The notes under the pieces: model-generated
Databases searched by the model: none
Seen by the model: the letters and a program-made list of their open reading frames with translations, nothing else
Told to the model about the DNA's origin: nothing
Assembly: GCF_009647655.1 (NCBI RefSeq)
Contig: NZ_WJFD01000001.1
Coordinates: forward strand, 1,488,001 to 1,552,000
Direction: 5' to 3'
Source: Chitinophaga sp. SYP-B3965
Lineage (GTDB): Bacteria; Bacteroidota; Bacteroidia; Chitinophagales; Chitinophagaceae
Length of the DNA stretch: 64,000 nt
In this document: in pieces, positions 54,517 to 63,222 of the stretch
Layout of the letters: the number at the start of each line of letters is the position of its first letter
Position numbering within the stretch: position 1 is the stretch's first letter
Translations under genes and position numbers: made by a program

Positions 54517-54609
54517 ATTGCCTGTAAAAGAGGGCAAAAATGACTAACTGCGGGGGCATTTTTGCCATAAACTATTGGTATTTTTGTCTTCAACCATGCA
54601 CAAAATGCC

Positions 54610-55578
54610 ATGAAAGAAGTCTCTTTGCTCATTTTTGAGGACGTTGTACTTTCCTCCGTTTCCGGTGTACTGGACATACTAACGCAGACCAATCGATTCC
54701 TGGAAAGCACAGGAAAAGACCCTGCATTTAAAGTAAGTCTCGTCAGCGAGACAATGAAGAATATCCAAACGAGCCTGCCCGCACAATTCTTCTGTTATAA
54801 AACCATTGATGAAGTAGCTAGTACAGACCTCATCATTGTTCCGGCCTTTCACGGAGATCCTGCAACCATGTTATCCAAAAACCGCGCAACGGTGGAGTGG
54901 TTAAAGGAAATGAATGAGATGGGCACGGAAGTGGCCAGCCTGTGCTTCGGCAGTTACTTTCTGGCAGAAGCCGGTTTGCTGAATGGTAAATCCTGCACCA
55001 CACACTGGACGGCTGTAGAGGATATGGAAAGAAGATATCCCCGTGTAAAGATGTTGTTTGATAAAGTAGTAACAGATGTAGACGGGATCTATACCAGCGG
55101 CGGCGCCTTTTCTTCTCTCAATCTCATCCTTTACCTGATAGAAAAATTCTGCGGACGCGATACTGCGATATGGGCCAGCAAAATGTTTTCCATAGATCTG
55201 GACAGGATGAGCCAGAGCCACTTTGCTGTATTCCAGGGCCAGCGACAGCATGAGGATGAAGAGATACTGCGTGCGCAAACATATATCGAAGAGAATTTTC
55301 ATGCACAGATCTCTGTGGAGCACGTGGCAGAGCAAACCAATATGAGCAAAAGGAATTTTATCCGGAGATTTAAAAGCGCCACGAAGAACACACCATTGGA
55401 ATATTTGCAGCGGGTGAAAATAGAATCCGCGAAGAAAGCACTGGAACGAAATAACTATAGCATCCTTTCACTGATGTATGATGTGGGGTATAATGATCTG
55501 AAAACTTTCAGGACGGTATTTAAACGTATTACAGGATTAACCCCACAGGATTACAGGAGGAAATACAGCAGGGTGTAA
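54610..55578 (+). CDS. GlxA-type AraC regulator with DJ-1/PfpI domain
   Basis: A 322-residue protein: an N-terminal DJ-1/PfpI (class I glutamine amidotransferase-like) domain, about residues 1-190, with Cys in the nucleophile elbow ('VASLCFGSYFLAEAG'), followed by an AraC helix-turn-helix (about 220-320, 'VEHVAEQTNMSKRNFIRRFKS'). The domain is a ligand sensor, not an enzyme, in known relatives. It is 80 bp upstream of the serine hydrolase gene, a likely target. Confidence 0.9.
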   Translation: MKEVSLLIFEDVVLSSVSGVLDILTQTNRFLESTGKDPAFKVSLVSETMKNIQTSLPAQFFCYKTIDEVASTDLIIVPAFHGDPATMLSKNRATVEWLKEMNEMGTEVASLCFGSYFLAEAGLLNGKSCTTHWTAVEDMERRYPRVKMLFDKVVTDVDGIYTSGGAFSSLNLILYLIEKFCGRDTAIWASKMFSIDLDRMSQSHFAVFQGQRQHEDEEILRAQTYIEENFHAQISVEHVAEQTNMSKRNFIRRFKSATKNTPLEYLQRVKIESAKKALERNNYSILSLMYDVGYNDLKTFRTVFKRITGLTPQDYRRKYSRV

Positions 55579-55657
55579 TTTAGTACTTACAATAGGGTAA
55601 GTACTTGATTAATGTGTAGAATTCGCGCAGCTTTGACAAAAATTAAATGCTCGCGAA

Positions 55658-56869
55658 ATGAAATTCGATCAAAACAGGCTCACAAGGATAGACCAGTTCA
55701 TCAACGATCATATCACACAAAATCACATTGCAGGGGCCAATGTACTGGTGATGCGAAATGGAGAGGTGGCGTATAACAAATCATTCGGTTATGCAGACCT
55801 GCCCACTAAAAGACTTACCAAAAGTGATGATATCTTCCGGATCGCTTCCTTCACCAAAGCAGTGACCAGCCTCGCCGCCATGATGCTCTGGGAAGAAGGC
55901 AAATTCCTGCTGGACGAACCGGTTTCCAAATACCTGCCTGCCTTTAAGGACATGGCAGTGGTAGATACCTTCAACCCGGAAGACAGCAGCTACACCACCA
56001 AACCCGCCAACAGGGAGATCACCATCCGCGATCTGTTCCGGCACACTTCCGGGCTCGCCTATCCCATCCCTTACCTCAGCGAGGATAAGATGGTAGCCAT
56101 TTATTCAAAGGCCGGAATAAGGCTCGGAATGGGCACTACGGAGATCACCAATCTGCAGCACATGGAAATGCTGGCCAAAGTACCCTTGCTGCATCAGCCG
56201 GGAGAACACTTTACGTACGGATTGAGCACGGACCTGCTGGGATATCTTGTAGAAACCTGGAGCGGGCAATCCCTCCCGGATCTTTATCAGCAAAGGATCT
56301 TCCAGCCGCTTGAGATGAACGATACTTATTTTACGATCCCTGCCGGCAAACATCACCGCCTGGTGAGCATTCACCAGCCGATGGAAGATGGCGGTATCGC
56401 TAAAGTGGAATATCCCATCTTTGACGGGGCCGATCCCTCCTATCCCAATCAACCCAGTACTTTCTTTTCCGGTGGTGCCGGCCTTAGCGGTACAATTGAA
56501 GACTACGCCAAATTCCTGACCTTATTTTTGAACAAGGGAATATATAAAGACAAGCGCTTACTAAGCCCCAAAACAGTAGCACTTATGCTCAGTAATCAAT
56601 TGCCGGAAGGCGTTACCGCATCACCTGTTCCGCAGATGACGGCTGATTTTGCATTTGGCTTAGGTTTTGCGCTGGAAACAGATAAGAATGATTATGTGCT
56701 GCCGCTTTCTTCCGGAAGCTTTAGCTGGGATGGTGCTTTTCATACACATTACTTTGCGGACCCGAAGGAACAAATGATAGGGATCATGCTTACGCAGCAG
56801 TACTTCTCTCCTTATTGGTCTCTTAGGGAAACATTCCAGAACGTGGTTTACCAGGCATTGGTGGATTAA
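55658..56869 (+). CDS. Class C beta-lactamase-family serine hydrolase
   Basis: A 403-residue serine hydrolase. The catalytic SxxK is 'SFTK' in 'FRIASFTKAVTS', the YxN position is 'YGLS' in 'HFTYGLSTDLLGY', and the third motif lies in 'WDGAFHTHYFA'. This is the layout of PBP4*/esterase-type enzymes rather than true beta-lactamases. There is no visible signal peptide, so it is likely cytoplasmic. It follows the GlxA-type regulator on the same strand. Confidence 0.9.
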   Translation: MKFDQNRLTRIDQFINDHITQNHIAGANVLVMRNGEVAYNKSFGYADLPTKRLTKSDDIFRIASFTKAVTSLAAMMLWEEGKFLLDEPVSKYLPAFKDMAVVDTFNPEDSSYTTKPANREITIRDLFRHTSGLAYPIPYLSEDKMVAIYSKAGIRLGMGTTEITNLQHMEMLAKVPLLHQPGEHFTYGLSTDLLGYLVETWSGQSLPDLYQQRIFQPLEMNDTYFTIPAGKHHRLVSIHQPMEDGGIAKVEYPIFDGADPSYPNQPSTFFSGGAGLSGTIEDYAKFLTLFLNKGIYKDKRLLSPKTVALMLSNQLPEGVTASPVPQMTADFAFGLGFALETDKNDYVLPLSSGSFSWDGAFHTHYFADPKEQMIGIMLTQQYFSPYWSLRETFQNVVYQALVD

Positions 56870-56892
56870 TGCTTTTGATATGCTTCAACTAC

Positions 56893-57002
56893 GGGGGAAC
56901 CATGGGGAGATAATGGGGAAACTATGGGAGACAGTAGGGAGAACTGTGGAGATGGTGTGGACTTAATGCGGAGATGGGGTGGAGATGAGGTGGACTTGCT
57001 TT
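56893..57002 (+). repeat. Exact 11-bp-period purine-rich array
   Basis: Ten consecutive 11-bp units, consensus near GGRGANNNNNT (for example GGGGAGATAAT, GGGAGACAGTA, GGAGATGAGGT), without any change of register. The first four units carry G runs (56893-56928) that satisfy a G-quadruplex pattern (loops 6, 7 and 7). It lies after the serine hydrolase stop (56869), between it and a terminator, and is not coding. Confidence 0.9.
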
Positions 57003-57071
57003 TTATGCTATTTGAAGTAAAATTTAGCTGAAAGCCGCTACCAGCAATATACTACAAACTTCATGCTAATT

Positions 57072-57104
57072 AAAAACGGGGCCGTTACAAACAGCCCCGT
57101 TTTT
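57072..57104. terminator. Bidirectional terminator
   Basis: Perfect 11-bp arms AAAAACGGGGC / GCCCCGTTTTT around an 11-nt loop, between the convergent serine hydrolase (56869) and T9SS protein (57130) genes. Confidence 0.92.
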
Positions 57105-57129
57105 TGTTATACCCTTATCATTTCCTGCA

Positions 57130-58428
57130 TTATTGAATGATCACTTTTTTAGACTCTTTCAATTTTCCTTTTGTTACGGAGAGGATATACAATCCTTTCT
57201 TCAAACCATGCAGGCTGAGATTATGCCTGCCCTGGCCACTCTGCTGCGTCCACATCCTTTTGCGTTCATTGGTATTGAAATCGAATAATTCAAATACCAC
57301 TTTGCCGGCGGATACATCTTTATCCATCTCAACAACCAATTGTCCTGAAGTAGGATTAGGAGAAACGGACATCCGGAACATAGGCCCATCGCAGGTAGCA
57401 TAGGTTGTTACATCTTTCTGCGTGATCAATCCCGCGCCGCAGGCATTCTCTGCCCAGGCCATAAAAGTATAATTAGAAGGATACCAATAGAAACTAACAT
57501 CCATATTCTGGCTGTAACTTCCCTGTATGGGTGAGCCTGGTCCGGTAGCAGCTTCAAACACCATGAAGTAAATATTAGTTGCTCCGGGCACCGGGCCATG
57601 GGGGCTTAATACCCAGGTATACGTATTACCTGCCAGGTAACAAAGCTGCGTTGGATCAAAGAGGGTTTCAATGGTATGTGTGAGAGCGCCGGGAGGACCT
57701 TTGTGTACATTCATTCTCCGGGTAGCAGTACCACAGCCGGTAGAAATATATACTTCCACCCATCCTGCTCCGTTAGTACCGGTTCCACTTACTGTAACGG
57801 CATTGCCTGAACCGGAGATGCTCAGATTGCTGCTGCTCGTCCAGCTATAAGTTGCGCCGGAAATATTCTGTACGGAAAAGGTAGATGGACTGCATACTTC
57901 TGCAGGGCCTGAAATAGCAGTGGATACCCAATAGGTATAATCAAATTTATAATAAGGATGATCGTTGCTGGCATGTGTCATCAAAGGCTGCCCGCCCCAC
58001 TTTGATTGCCAGATACCAGGCGTAGATGTTGTGATGGCAGAGTGATCAGCAACACCCAGTGAAACCTTGCCAGGGTAGGTTTCACTGCATACCTGCACAT
58101 AACTTCCATCTGTCATATAAATATCTTCGTGGGTGGTAGTGCCTACACCTATCCACCTCACCGGCCCGCCCTCTACCATGTTCCACGCATAACCGTGGCA
58201 ATTAAACCTGGCAGAAGAACTATAGCCATCATTAAAATAAGAAGTTTGCACCGCATTGGGATACTGTGCAGCCACCGCAATGTCCGTGTTACCTCTGGCG
58301 GTTGAGCTTCCCTCAGCATAAATGTACGCCACTACTGAACTGCCTTTAGGTGTGGTAACATTACTTTGCGTTTGCGCAAAAGTAATTGTGGGCAGCAGGA
58401 ATATATAAAACCAGTAAATCTTTTTCAT
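57130..58428 (-). CDS. T9SS-sorted exported protein with putative papain-like Cys/His motifs
   Basis: A 432-residue exported protein with signal peptide KKIYWFYIFLLPTITFAQ and a C-terminal T9SS type A sorting domain (about 355-432, 'MSVSPNPTSGQLVVEM' ... 'GLYILSVTKG'). The N-terminal ~160 residues hold Cys77 and His78 in 'FNCHGYAWNM', His129 in 'DHSAI', 'SKWGG' and His152. This Cys ... His order resembles NlpC/P60- or CHAP-like amidases, where similar 'NCHxYAW' and 'DHSAI ... SKWG' segments occur. The middle is PKD/Ig-like. Inference: a secreted amidase or peptidase. Confidence 0.8.
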   Translation of the reverse strand: MKKIYWFYIFLLPTITFAQTQSNVTTPKGSSVVAYIYAEGSSTARGNTDIAVAAQYPNAVQTSYFNDGYSSSARFNCHGYAWNMVEGGPVRWIGVGTTTHEDIYMTDGSYVQVCSETYPGKVSLGVADHSAITTSTPGIWQSKWGGQPLMTHASNDHPYYKFDYTYWVSTAISGPAEVCSPSTFSVQNISGATYSWTSSSNLSISGSGNAVTVSGTGTNGAGWVEVYISTGCGTATRRMNVHKGPPGALTHTIETLFDPTQLCYLAGNTYTWVLSPHGPVPGATNIYFMVFEAATGPGSPIQGSYSQNMDVSFYWYPSNYTFMAWAENACGAGLITQKDVTTYATCDGPMFRMSVSPNPTSGQLVVEMDKDVSAGKVVFELFDFNTNERKRMWTQQSGQGRHNLSLHGLKKGLYILSVTKGKLKESKKVIIQ

Positions 58429-58458
58429 AGAAGGATCTGTTTCAGGGTGAAGGATAGT

Positions 58459-59136
58459 TTAGTCGATCTGTTTCCTGGTTTGCAGGATCACACTTTTTGA
58501 AGCAGCAGGAGATATAAAAGCACCTTTGTTCAGGGCACTGTCATCACTCCTTTTGCTGATGCGATATGCAGCCCAGGCGGAGGAACCGAGGTTCATCTCT
58601 CCATAAAACTCCTTCAGCCTTTCCTTCTGCTCATACTTTGACACCAATGCCTCCAGCACAACCTTCCGTCGGCCTGCATCCAGCTTATTGGTTACTTCCG
58701 GTTGCGCCAGGATCATTTCCAGGAAACTGACCTTAAATGAGAAGATGGCCCTGTCGTATTTACCTTCCAGCGATGTTACTGAGTCCATTCTTAATTGCGC
58801 ATACCTTTCTACTGATACGGTCATCAGGTCTTTGCGGGATAACAGTTCAGGCAAAGCCGCGAAATTAGTCTTCAGCATATCCATACCATCCTGCAGGGTA
58901 TTAAAGAAAAAAAGGTCCATGCTGAGCGGATAATCCAGCACGGCTTCCAGCAAAGCGGGGGTGCTGAGCTGCTTTGCAACTGCAGCCGGGATCTGGCTGG
59001 CCTCTACCCTTTCTTTGTGGCTCTTCATCACTTTCCAGTTATCAGTGCCGGGCTTAATTGGGTAGTCAAACTTTTGTTGCGCCAATAGCCATAGGGGCAA
59101 CAGGAATAAGCATAATGTGACGGGGATCTTTTTCAT
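58459..59136 (-). CDS. Exported protein, unknown
   Basis: A 225-residue protein with a signal peptide (KKIPVTLCLFLLPLWLLAQ). The body is helical and polar, with no recognised family. It lies 30 bp upstream of the T9SS-sorted gene on the same strand, so the two are likely expressed together and may act together at the cell surface. Confidence 0.7.
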   Translation of the reverse strand: MKKIPVTLCLFLLPLWLLAQQKFDYPIKPGTDNWKVMKSHKERVEASQIPAAVAKQLSTPALLEAVLDYPLSMDLFFFNTLQDGMDMLKTNFAALPELLSRKDLMTVSVERYAQLRMDSVTSLEGKYDRAIFSFKVSFLEMILAQPEVTNKLDAGRRKVVLEALVSKYEQKERLKEFYGEMNLGSSAWAAYRISKRSDDSALNKGAFISPAASKSVILQTRKQID

Positions 59137-59218
59137 TGGAGAAGGGTTTTGAGTTAAGGGATTTTCGGGATCGGGTATAACTACAGTAATTTAAACTTAT
59201 CCTGATAGATATCAAAAT

Positions 59219-59253
59219 AAAAAGCCTCCCGATGCAACACCGGGAGGCTTTTT
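59219..59253 (-). terminator. Terminator of the ECF41 / AhpD-like unit
   Basis: Perfect 13-bp arms AAAAAGCCTCCCG / CGGGAGGCTTTTT around a 9-nt loop, 14 bp after the stop of the AhpD-like gene at 59267. Confidence 0.95.
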
Positions 59254-59266
59254 AGCTGATTATCAA

Positions 59267-59725
59267 CTAACTGAACTGTCCTACTTTATAATGTCCGGCA
59301 ACGGAGCCAAATGATATATTCAAACGGTTCCAGGTATTGCTCTGTGAAATATCCAGTGTGAGCAATGCAATCTCCTGTTTGGTAAAATGTTTGAGCAATT
59401 CTTCATGAAGATGTTCATGATCACCATTATCCGGCAAACGGGTCAAGGCTTCTGCAAAAGCCAGTGCAGCCTGTTCCTTTGGCGTGTAATAAGTGGTTTC
59501 CCTCCAGGCGGGTAAAGAGATCAGGCGGATCGGATCTTCTCCTGCATGTACTGCTTCTTTGTAGTGCATATCCAGGCAATACGCACAACCATTGATCTGG
59601 GAGATCCGGGTAGCCAGGAGTTCATGCAGTTTCCTGTCCAATCCGGATTTGTAGATATACGCCTGCAGTTTGAGCAAGGCCGGGAAAAGCCCTTCGGGTA
59701 TTTCCTGATAAGCAATTCTTTCCAT
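59267..59725 (-). CDS. AhpD-like carboxymuconolactone decarboxylase-family protein
   Basis: A 152-residue protein of the CMD/AhpD fold. The redox motif is CxxC plus a downstream His in 'NGCAYCLDMHYKEA', as in AhpD-type peroxidases. It probably reduces peroxides or disulfides. It lies 48 bp after an ECF41 sigma factor gene. CMD-family proteins are the commonest partners of ECF41 sigma factors, so it is the predicted target of its neighbour. Confidence 0.9.
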   Translation of the reverse strand: MERIAYQEIPEGLFPALLKLQAYIYKSGLDRKLHELLATRISQINGCAYCLDMHYKEAVHAGEDPIRLISLPAWRETTYYTPKEQAALAFAEALTRLPDNGDHEHLHEELLKHFTKQEIALLTLDISQSNTWNRLNISFGSVAGHYKVGQFS

Positions 59726-59773
59726 CTTTTTTATATAAAGAGTGATCTCACGTTTAAAACGTGACAGCTTTCT

Positions 59774-60607
59774 TTACTTTTTTTGGAGAGATTGGAGCTT
59801 ATCCGGATTCCGGATGAAATAGACCCGGTCTACCAGCCCATTCTTAAAGGTGAATACCTGGCAGGTGGCGAGCCTGTCTCCTTCGTAAATGAACAATGCG
59901 GGCTGGTGATTAATAATACCCTGCTCAATTTTTGCCATCCGGAAGAATTTGTTGTACAATCCAAACAGCATGCTCATGCCATTTTTCAAACCATGAACCG
60001 GGTTGAGTACAGCAGTGGCTTTCCCGCCGCCATCGGACGTGAGCACAATGTCCTGATTCAGTAATTGTTCCAGGCGTTTGGTATCGCCGGCGGCCATTAC
60101 GGTGAGGTATTTGTTGAGGTAATCAGCAGGGATGCTACTGTCCTTTACCGTGGCCAGTGTGGCTAATTGTTGTTTGGCGCGACTTAATATCTTTCTCGAA
60201 TATTCTACCGTGATGCCCAATACATCGGCAATCTCTGCGTGGTCATATTCAAATGCTTCCTTCAGGATGAAAACGGCTCTTTGTTTAGGGTCCAGTTTAT
60301 CCAGGAGTACCATGAGGGAGTAACTGAGTATATCCTTCCGGTTTACCATGGCGTCTGCATGCTCCGTTGCTACGGGTTCGGGCAGCCATTCGCCATGGTA
60401 AGCGGAAAGCATTTTTTGTTGTTTCTTTTTCCGGTTGATAGCGAGATTGATCACCATCCGCACGAGGTAGGCTTTCTTATTTTCGATCTTCTCTCCATCC
60501 ACCTGCATAAATTGCAGGTAAGTATCCTGTACAATGTCTTTTGCTTCTTCCAGTGAGCCTGTTACATTATAGGCATATGTGGTCAGTAATGGTCGTAACG
60601 ATTCCAT
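59774..60607 (-). CDS. ECF41-type RNA polymerase sigma factor
   Basis: A 277-residue sigma factor with region 2 ('EEAKDIVQDTYLQFMQ', about 16-35) and region 4 (about 100-150, 'ADVLGITVEYSRKIL'), followed by a C-terminal SnoaL-like domain instead of an anti-sigma partner. The features of this group are present: 'YLNKYL' linker, 'DGGGK' and the 'NPDKL' motif near the C-terminus. In ECF41 the C-terminal extension regulates activity. It is probably autoregulated, with a short inverted repeat at its upstream edge. Confidence 0.92.
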   Translation of the reverse strand: MESLRPLLTTYAYNVTGSLEEAKDIVQDTYLQFMQVDGEKIENKKAYLVRMVINLAINRKKKQQKMLSAYHGEWLPEPVATEHADAMVNRKDILSYSLMVLLDKLDPKQRAVFILKEAFEYDHAEIADVLGITVEYSRKILSRAKQQLATLATVKDSSIPADYLNKYLTVMAAGDTKRLEQLLNQDIVLTSDGGGKATAVLNPVHGLKNGMSMLFGLYNKFFRMAKIEQGIINHQPALFIYEGDRLATCQVFTFKNGLVDRVYFIRNPDKLQSLQKK

Positions 60608-60609
60608 CC

Positions 60610-60630
60610 TGCTAATTTATACAATTAGCA
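60610..60630. repeat. Inverted repeat between the GH2 and ECF41 genes
   Basis: TGCTAATT / AATTAGCA (8-bp arms) around TATAC, filling the 23-bp gap between the GH2 stop (60631) and the sigma factor ATG (60607). It lacks a T tract, so an operator or translation-control hairpin is as likely as a terminator. Confidence 0.45.
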
Positions 60631-63222
60631 TCATTTCATCAGCGACTGTAACTGTGCAATGGACAATTCCACTTTCGGCGCAAATGCTTTAGTGGCCATA
60701 TATTGTTCCAGGCTGTAGCGAAGCTGCCTTGCAGCAGGTCTTCCTTCCAGGTTGTGCGTGAGGTCCATCGAAGTGAGGATCAGTTTTCCCTTGCCTACTT
60801 TCGCTTCTATCACATTGGACATTTTCCTGTTCTTAAAGAAATTATCTATTACCCGTACCAATGGTGTCAGCTCCGGCAGTGAGTCAATGACCATGGTTTT
60901 GGAAGATGTGATGAGGTCCCACCACTGCCAGTTGCTGTAAAACTCCGTAGGGAAATGTCTAAATGCAGGATGTGCAGGATCACATAAGATGCCCATGGTG
61001 CCTGGTTGGTCAGGGAAATGCACAGGGCTCCAGAACACTGGTGCAAAACGGCCTTGCACCCCTTTGAGAGCTGCTGTATCCGGGTTGAGCAGTATACTTT
61101 TTCCCTGTTCCAATAGCGGCAAAGCTTCTTCCAGTGTTTTTGCAATGGTGGTATTGGTGGTTATTTTTTCCGGATATACCCAGATGGTCCACTCATTCTT
61201 ATAACCGGCTACGTTAAGATGAATAGTGACGGCTGTTGCTACTGTGATCTTTTGCAGATCAAATGTAACACTGCCCTCTCCTGTTGCGAGTTGTTTGCCG
61301 GATGCATCATTCGCCGTCCAGGTAATAGTGCTGTTCTTTAATTCTACATTGCTGAAATTAGCTATTTCTACCGCGCCTTTGAATTGTTCATTGTTGGTGT
61401 ACACTGCTTTATCAAATCGCAAAAGCGGCACTACGGGGCCACAATAGGTACGATGTGTTTCGGCTGACACCAGTCCCTTGCTATCCCAGAAAGCATCCAG
61501 GATACCGATCAATGCGGTGCCCTGACCGGGGAAATCATGCAGGTCCAGCAACTGAAAGCCACTGAGGCCTTTTGTTTTTAAAGCACGTTCTATTTCTTCC
61601 TTGTAAAGATTGGCAGCAAATTTACCACTGGCCAGCAGGAATTGTTTCGCTAATGGAAGCAGCCCTTTTTTGTCCAGGTCTTTGCGGATAGCTTTAAAGT
61701 TGATCGGATCTAATACGCCGGTGTATTTCTTTATTTCTTCCATGTTCGGAAACACGGAATACTGGCCTATTTCATGCGTGATCACCGGAACGGGGATACT
61801 GTCTATCGCTTTTGTATAATCAGTGGAAAAATTAGGCGCATAGGTATTAAAGATGCCCTGGCCGCGTACCCATCCTTTCTTGGTGTATTGTGTGATAAAA
61901 AATTCGTCTACCGGTTCAGGGAAACGGCCGTGATCTTTCTGGAAAGAAAAAGTAGTGCTGCTGTATAAATGGCGGGGATCTTCTTTCTTCAATGTGGTGA
62001 GCAATTGCGCCAGCCATGTAAAATCGCCTTCCAGTTCGTTACCCATAGACCAGAAACAGAAAGAAGGATGATTGCCATAATTGGCGATGATCTTTTGGCC
62101 TTCTGCTGCCAGCCATTTATCCATAGGATCATCCTTTCCGGCATTCTTATTCCAGAAAGGCAATTCCACCTGCAGATAGAAACCCATAGAATCTGCTACT
62201 TCAAAAGCTGCTTCGGGCGGACACCAGGAATGGAAGCGCAAATGATTCAGGCCATATGCTTTTGCTGCGCTGAACACCTTTAGCCATCCGGGTTTGGTCA
62301 TTGGCGGATAACCTGTTAAAGGAAAGATATTACATTCCAGTGTACCTCTTAAAAAGATGCGCCGGCCATTGAGCTGTAATAAACCGTTTTCAGTGGAAAG
62401 CTGCCGCATACCAAATGTGGTACTGGCTGTTTCTCCATTCACCTGTACAGTTACTTTATAGAGGTTAGGAGAAAATTCATCCCAGAGCGCTGCATTGTTG
62501 CCCATTGGCACCTCCAGTTCTGTTAGTGCTCCGGTAGTTGGGATCTCTTTCTCAAAGGAAAATTGTTTGCCCGTAATTTTTACTTTTAAACGATTGCCGT
62601 TTTCTGTGGAAATTTTTATCCTGGCTGTTTTATTCTGTACATCAGGGTACACCTGGATGGCTGTTTTGTTATTGGCGATCAGCTTTATCTGCCCGATGAT
62701 CCCGTTCCACATGATCTGCGTGCCATTGGTATAAGCATGCGCCATATCGCGTGTGCTCATATCATATAACTTCCTGTTATCTATCCTGATCTCCAGTTTA
62801 TGTTTGCCGGGCGTTAGCAATTGGCTTAAGGGGAAACGGTGCGGTGCGATCAGGCTTTCTTCGGTAATACCAGCTTCCTTTCCATCTACCCATACCTGTG
62901 ATTTCCAAATCACCCGTTCGAGGAACAGTTCGATATTTTTCCCTTTCCAACTGGCAGGGATCACGACCTCCCTGCTATACCATGCCGGGCCGATATAGGA
63001 ATGTTTACGCGTGAGCATCAGCAATGTTTCCTTATTCAGCGAATCCGCTGTTAAGGTAGTGGCATTGCCCACACCCGCATTATCCAGTGTTCCGGGCAGT
63101 TTGATCTTAGACCATTGTCCTCCTTCATCTAATTTATATTTCCATTCTCCTTCCAGTGAAATAGTTTGTGCCTTTGCCTGCAGCATGCAGCACAATGCCA
63201 ATAAAATGAAACTAACGCGCAT
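60631..63222 (-). CDS. Glycoside hydrolase family 2 enzyme
   Basis: An 863-residue exported enzyme (signal peptide RVSFILLALCCMLQAKAQ) with the GH2 layout: N-terminal sugar-binding sandwich, Ig-like linker domain, then the TIM barrel. The acid/base Glu is in 'WSMGNELEGDF' and the nucleophile Glu in 'ITHEIGQYSVF'. The substrate (galactoside, mannoside or glucuronide) cannot be told from the sequence. It overlaps the upstream DUF5107/TPR gene by 11 bp. Confidence 0.9.
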   Translation of the reverse strand: MRVSFILLALCCMLQAKAQTISLEGEWKYKLDEGGQWSKIKLPGTLDNAGVGNATTLTADSLNKETLLMLTRKHSYIGPAWYSREVVIPASWKGKNIELFLERVIWKSQVWVDGKEAGITEESLIAPHRFPLSQLLTPGKHKLEIRIDNRKLYDMSTRDMAHAYTNGTQIMWNGIIGQIKLIANNKTAIQVYPDVQNKTARIKISTENGNRLKVKITGKQFSFEKEIPTTGALTELEVPMGNNAALWDEFSPNLYKVTVQVNGETASTTFGMRQLSTENGLLQLNGRRIFLRGTLECNIFPLTGYPPMTKPGWLKVFSAAKAYGLNHLRFHSWCPPEAAFEVADSMGFYLQVELPFWNKNAGKDDPMDKWLAAEGQKIIANYGNHPSFCFWSMGNELEGDFTWLAQLLTTLKKEDPRHLYSSTTFSFQKDHGRFPEPVDEFFITQYTKKGWVRGQGIFNTYAPNFSTDYTKAIDSIPVPVITHEIGQYSVFPNMEEIKKYTGVLDPINFKAIRKDLDKKGLLPLAKQFLLASGKFAANLYKEEIERALKTKGLSGFQLLDLHDFPGQGTALIGILDAFWDSKGLVSAETHRTYCGPVVPLLRFDKAVYTNNEQFKGAVEIANFSNVELKNSTITWTANDASGKQLATGEGSVTFDLQKITVATAVTIHLNVAGYKNEWTIWVYPEKITTNTTIAKTLEEALPLLEQGKSILLNPDTAALKGVQGRFAPVFWSPVHFPDQPGTMGILCDPAHPAFRHFPTEFYSNWQWWDLITSSKTMVIDSLPELTPLVRVIDNFFKNRKMSNVIEAKVGKGKLILTSMDLTHNLEGRPAARQLRYSLEQYMATKAFAPKVELSIAQLQSLMK

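Noticed and set aside
56893..57002. The 11-bp array as a CRISPR array
   Set aside because: Units of 11 bp without separate spacers and with degenerate bases are not repeat-spacer units, and no cas genes are present.
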